This document shows, piece after piece, positions 62,092 through 64,000 of a stretch of DNA of 64,000 nucleotides. Both the position numbers and the translations under genes were made by a program. Each line of letters starts with the position of its first letter. Within the stretch, counting starts at the first letter, position 1. The notes beneath the pieces were generated by a model, which had not been told where the DNA came from, made no database searches, and saw only the letters and a program-made list of their open reading frames with translations. This stretch comes from Halobacteriales archaeon QH_7_65_31 (GTDB lineage: Archaea > Halobacteriota > Halobacteria > Halobacteriales > Haloarculaceae): the NCBI GenBank assembly GCA_003021785.1, contig PXQU01000016.1:166964-230963 (forward strand), written 5' to 3'.

Positions 62092-63606
62092 TCAGTCGTC
62101 GCCGGCAGCGGCGTCTACCTCGTCGGCGTCCATCTCGTCGGCGTCCGACGAGTGCGGACCAGTGCCACGGACTTCGGCGTCTCGCCAGCCGCCGCGCTTG
62201 AACCACGCCAGCGCGAGGAGCGCGCCGACGACGTTCGAGACGACGAAGCCCCACCAGATACCGGCCGGTCCGATCGGGCTGACGAGCTGTGGAACTGACA
62301 GCGTCGCGTCGAGCACCGGAACGGTGTACTCGCCGCCGACGCCGAGCGCGAGTCCGGCCGCGACGGGTAGCCGGATGAGACCGAGGAACGTGATCGCGAT
62401 AACCGCCGAGACGAGCGTCTGCCCCGCGCCGCGGAACGCGCCGGTGTACGCCCGGACGACGCCGATGAAGCCGAACGTCAGGGCGACGTAGCGGAGGAAC
62501 TGCGCCCCGGTCGCGATGACCTGCTCGGTCCCCGGGTTCGACGGATCGGTGAAGATGCGGATGATCGGCTCGGGGAAGAAGAAGACGAGGATACCGATCG
62601 CACCGAGGATGGTGAACGTCGTGCGCGCGGCCACGTCGGCGGCGGTCTCGGCGCGATCGGGGTTTTCTGCGCCGATGTTCTGGCCAGCCATCGTCTCGAC
62701 GCCGCGGGCAACCGCGATCGCCGGCAGAAAGATCACCGAGAAGACGCGCACGCCGATCCCGTAGCCGGAGACGACCTCCGTCGCGAACGACCCGACGATG
62801 ATCAGGAGGAGATTCACCGACAGCGACCGGCTCACTCCCTCGATCGACGCCGGCACACCGATATCGAGGATCTCGCGCAGATACTCGAAGTCGGGCCGCA
62901 TATCCGACAGCCGGATCTGGACGCCCCGCCGCCCGGAGAACATGATACCGAAGCCGGCGACCGTCGCGACGACACGCGAGAAGACGGTCGCGTACGCGGC
63001 CCCCTCGATACCGAGCTCGGGGAAAACCATCCAGCCGTTGATGAGAAACGGGTCGAGGATGACGTTCAGGACGACCGTCACCAGCATGACGAGCATCGGC
63101 GTCACCGTGTCGCCGTAGCCGCGCATCAGCGAGACGAAGATGAAGAAGCCGAACATCGCCGGCAGCCCCAGCGTGATGACCCGCATATACTTCGTCGCCT
63201 CGACGAGGGTCGCCGGATCCGCTCCGAAGATGGTCAGCAGGTCCTCGACGACGACGAAGCCGACCGCGCCGAGTATCGCCGACGCGACGAGCGCGAAGAC
63301 GATCGTCTGTGAGGCGGCGTACTCGGCCTGTCGTTCGTCGCCTCTGCCGATGTTCTGTGCGACGAGCACGCTCCCCGCGACGGAGATCCCTAATCCGAGC
63401 GAGATGAACAGGAACACCATCGGGAACGCGAACGAGATCGCCGCGAGCGCCGTGTTCGAGTACTGCCCGAGCCAGAACGTATCGGCCAGATTGTACGCCG
63501 TCTGGAGCAGGTTCGTGATGACGATCGGGAGCGCGAGGAAGAACAGCGGCTTCGCGACGCCGCCCTCGGTGAGTTCCAGATCCTCCTTGCCCGGGAACAG
63601 CCCCAT
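62092..63606 (-). CDS. MATE-family efflux transporter
   Basis: A 504-residue transporter with twelve membrane helices in two similar halves. Helix 1 has LFFLALPIVITNLLQTAYNLADTFWLGQ; the second half starts near IEGVSRSLSVNLLLIIVGSFATEVV. The C-terminus is cytoplasmic and acidic (DEMDADEVDAAAGDD). It exports cationic drugs or metabolites with Na+ or H+. Its ATG overlaps the stop of a TetR-type regulator by one base, the usual regulator-pump pair. Confidence 0.93.
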   Translation of the reverse strand: MGLFPGKEDLELTEGGVAKPLFFLALPIVITNLLQTAYNLADTFWLGQYSNTALAAISFAFPMVFLFISLGLGISVAGSVLVAQNIGRGDERQAEYAASQTIVFALVASAILGAVGFVVVEDLLTIFGADPATLVEATKYMRVITLGLPAMFGFFIFVSLMRGYGDTVTPMLVMLVTVVLNVILDPFLINGWMVFPELGIEGAAYATVFSRVVATVAGFGIMFSGRRGVQIRLSDMRPDFEYLREILDIGVPASIEGVSRSLSVNLLLIIVGSFATEVVSGYGIGVRVFSVIFLPAIAVARGVETMAGQNIGAENPDRAETAADVAARTTFTILGAIGILVFFFPEPIIRIFTDPSNPGTEQVIATGAQFLRYVALTFGFIGVVRAYTGAFRGAGQTLVSAVIAITFLGLIRLPVAAGLALGVGGEYTVPVLDATLSVPQLVSPIGPAGIWWGFVVSNVVGALLALAWFKRGGWRDAEVRGTGPHSSDADEMDADEVDAAAGDD

Positions 63607-64000
63607 CAGGCCGACACCTCCGTGCTCTGTTCGCGCCCGAGCGTCGCGTCGAGATACCGCTCGAACAGCCGCCGCGCCTCCGCCGGTCGCTCGTGGAGCG
63701 CCACGCGACGGACGTGTGCGCCGTTGATCGCCGTCGCGGCAAACCGTGCCGTGTCCTCGGGATCGACGTCGTCGAAGTAGCCCGCTTCGACCCCCTCCCG
63801 CACCGTTTCGGCCAGCGTCTCGCGTATCCGCTCGTCCATCACCAGCAGTCGGTCGTGGTAGACTTCCGAGTGAGGGGCCTGTGCCTTCATCGCCAGCAGC
63901 GCGGTCGCGAAGCTCCGATCGCCCGCCTCGGCTGGGCCGAACAGCGCCTCGACGAACGTATCGAGCCGCTCGCGCGGATCGGCGGCCTCACACGCGAGCC
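63606..64000 (-). CDS. TetR/AcrR-type regulator, C-terminal part (5' end outside window)
   Basis: The frame is open to the window end, so about 130 C-terminal residues are seen. The helical ligand-binding domain includes DERIRETLAETVREGVEAGYFDDVDPEDTARFAATAINGAHVRRVAL, typical of TetR-family C-terminal domains. The DNA-binding N-terminus lies beyond base 64000. The gene precedes the MATE exporter with a one-base overlap, so it probably represses that operon and senses its substrate. Confidence 0.8.
   Translation of the reverse strand, partial: LACEAADPRERLDTFVEALFGPAEAGDRSFATALLAMKAQAPHSEVYHDRLLVMDERIRETLAETVREGVEAGYFDDVDPEDTARFAATAINGAHVRRVALHERPAEARRLFERYLDATLGREQSTEVSA

Overview
This window comes from a halophilic archaeon (class Halobacteria). 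The evidence is visibly GC-rich DNA, strongly acidic proteins, short intergenic gaps, GTGA/ATGA overlaps between genes, and lineage-typical genes: a two-chain GcvP, a PccB-PccX carboxylase, a Gins51-PriS replication pair, an archaeal Cdc48, a haloarchaeal dodecin, many very small CxxC zinc proteins, and class I/II tRNAs without encoded CCA. I cannot fix the genus.

Layout. 1-3.5 kb: glycine cleavage genes (gcvH end, gcvPA, gcvPB) and a small zinc ribbon. 3.7-5.5 kb: VOC protein, nucleoside deaminase, a hairpin-rich gap and a cobalamin adenosyltransferase. 5.53-9.77 kb: tRNA-Val(CAC) with an AT-rich integrated element of about 4.17 kb bounded by a 34-bp duplication of the tRNA 3' half. It carries a tyrosine integrase, a PrimPol replication protein, a cysteine-rich protein, a tiny hypothetical and a secreted/anchored protein. 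10-16.9 kb: hypothetical protein, a cytochrome P450 broken at the heme loop, sucCD, an R2-like ligand-binding oxidase, a glycerophosphodiesterase and a hypothetical protein. 17-25.5 kb: acyl-CoA carboxylase genes pccB-pccX and pccA, separated by a toxin-antitoxin pair, an internally deleted GMC oxidoreductase, an esterase and an acyl-CoA ligase. With sucCD and the B12 adenosyltransferase these fit propionyl-CoA to succinate metabolism, although no mutase is in the window. 25.5-31.9 kb: purF, a NifU-type scaffold, a VOC gene whose 3' end is duplicated around an AT-rich insert with a frameshifted lipoprotein, an S9 peptidase, a DUF420-type membrane protein and a small hypothetical. 32-37 kb: tRNA-Leu(GAG), an MBF1-type regulator, fatty-acid oxidation genes (acyl-CoA dehydrogenase, PaaG-like isomerase), a HAD hydrolase and a FAD reductase. 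37-38 kb: a structured RNA candidate and an UPF0175/PIN toxin-antitoxin pair. 38-46.5 kb: a ZIP transporter with a DtxR-type regulator, hisD, gins51-priS, GNAT, DUF502 and rtcB. 46.5-56.1 kb: small zinc proteins, an eIF2B-like protein, a rearranged 5'-nucleotidase, an ABC exporter, a frameshifted small gene, dodecin, IscA, and cdc48 with its coupled small partner. 56.3-64 kb: hydrolase, Tat lipoprotein, panB, hydroxyacid dehydrogenase, VOC, membrane protein, asd, MATE exporter and a truncated TetR regulator.

Main points of interest: (i) the compact PrimPol/integrase element in tRNA-Val with an unusual leader upstream of PrimPol; (ii) a shared palindrome upstream of gcvPA and purF, suggesting a glycine/purine regulon; (iii) a cluster of genes with small deletions, duplications or one-base shifts (P450, GMC, 5'-nucleotidase, a 68-residue protein, a lipoprotein), which needs checking against reads before being called biology; (iv) a nested-stem intergenic region at 37.0-37.15 kb; (v) a 35-bp repeat cluster near 49.9 kb.
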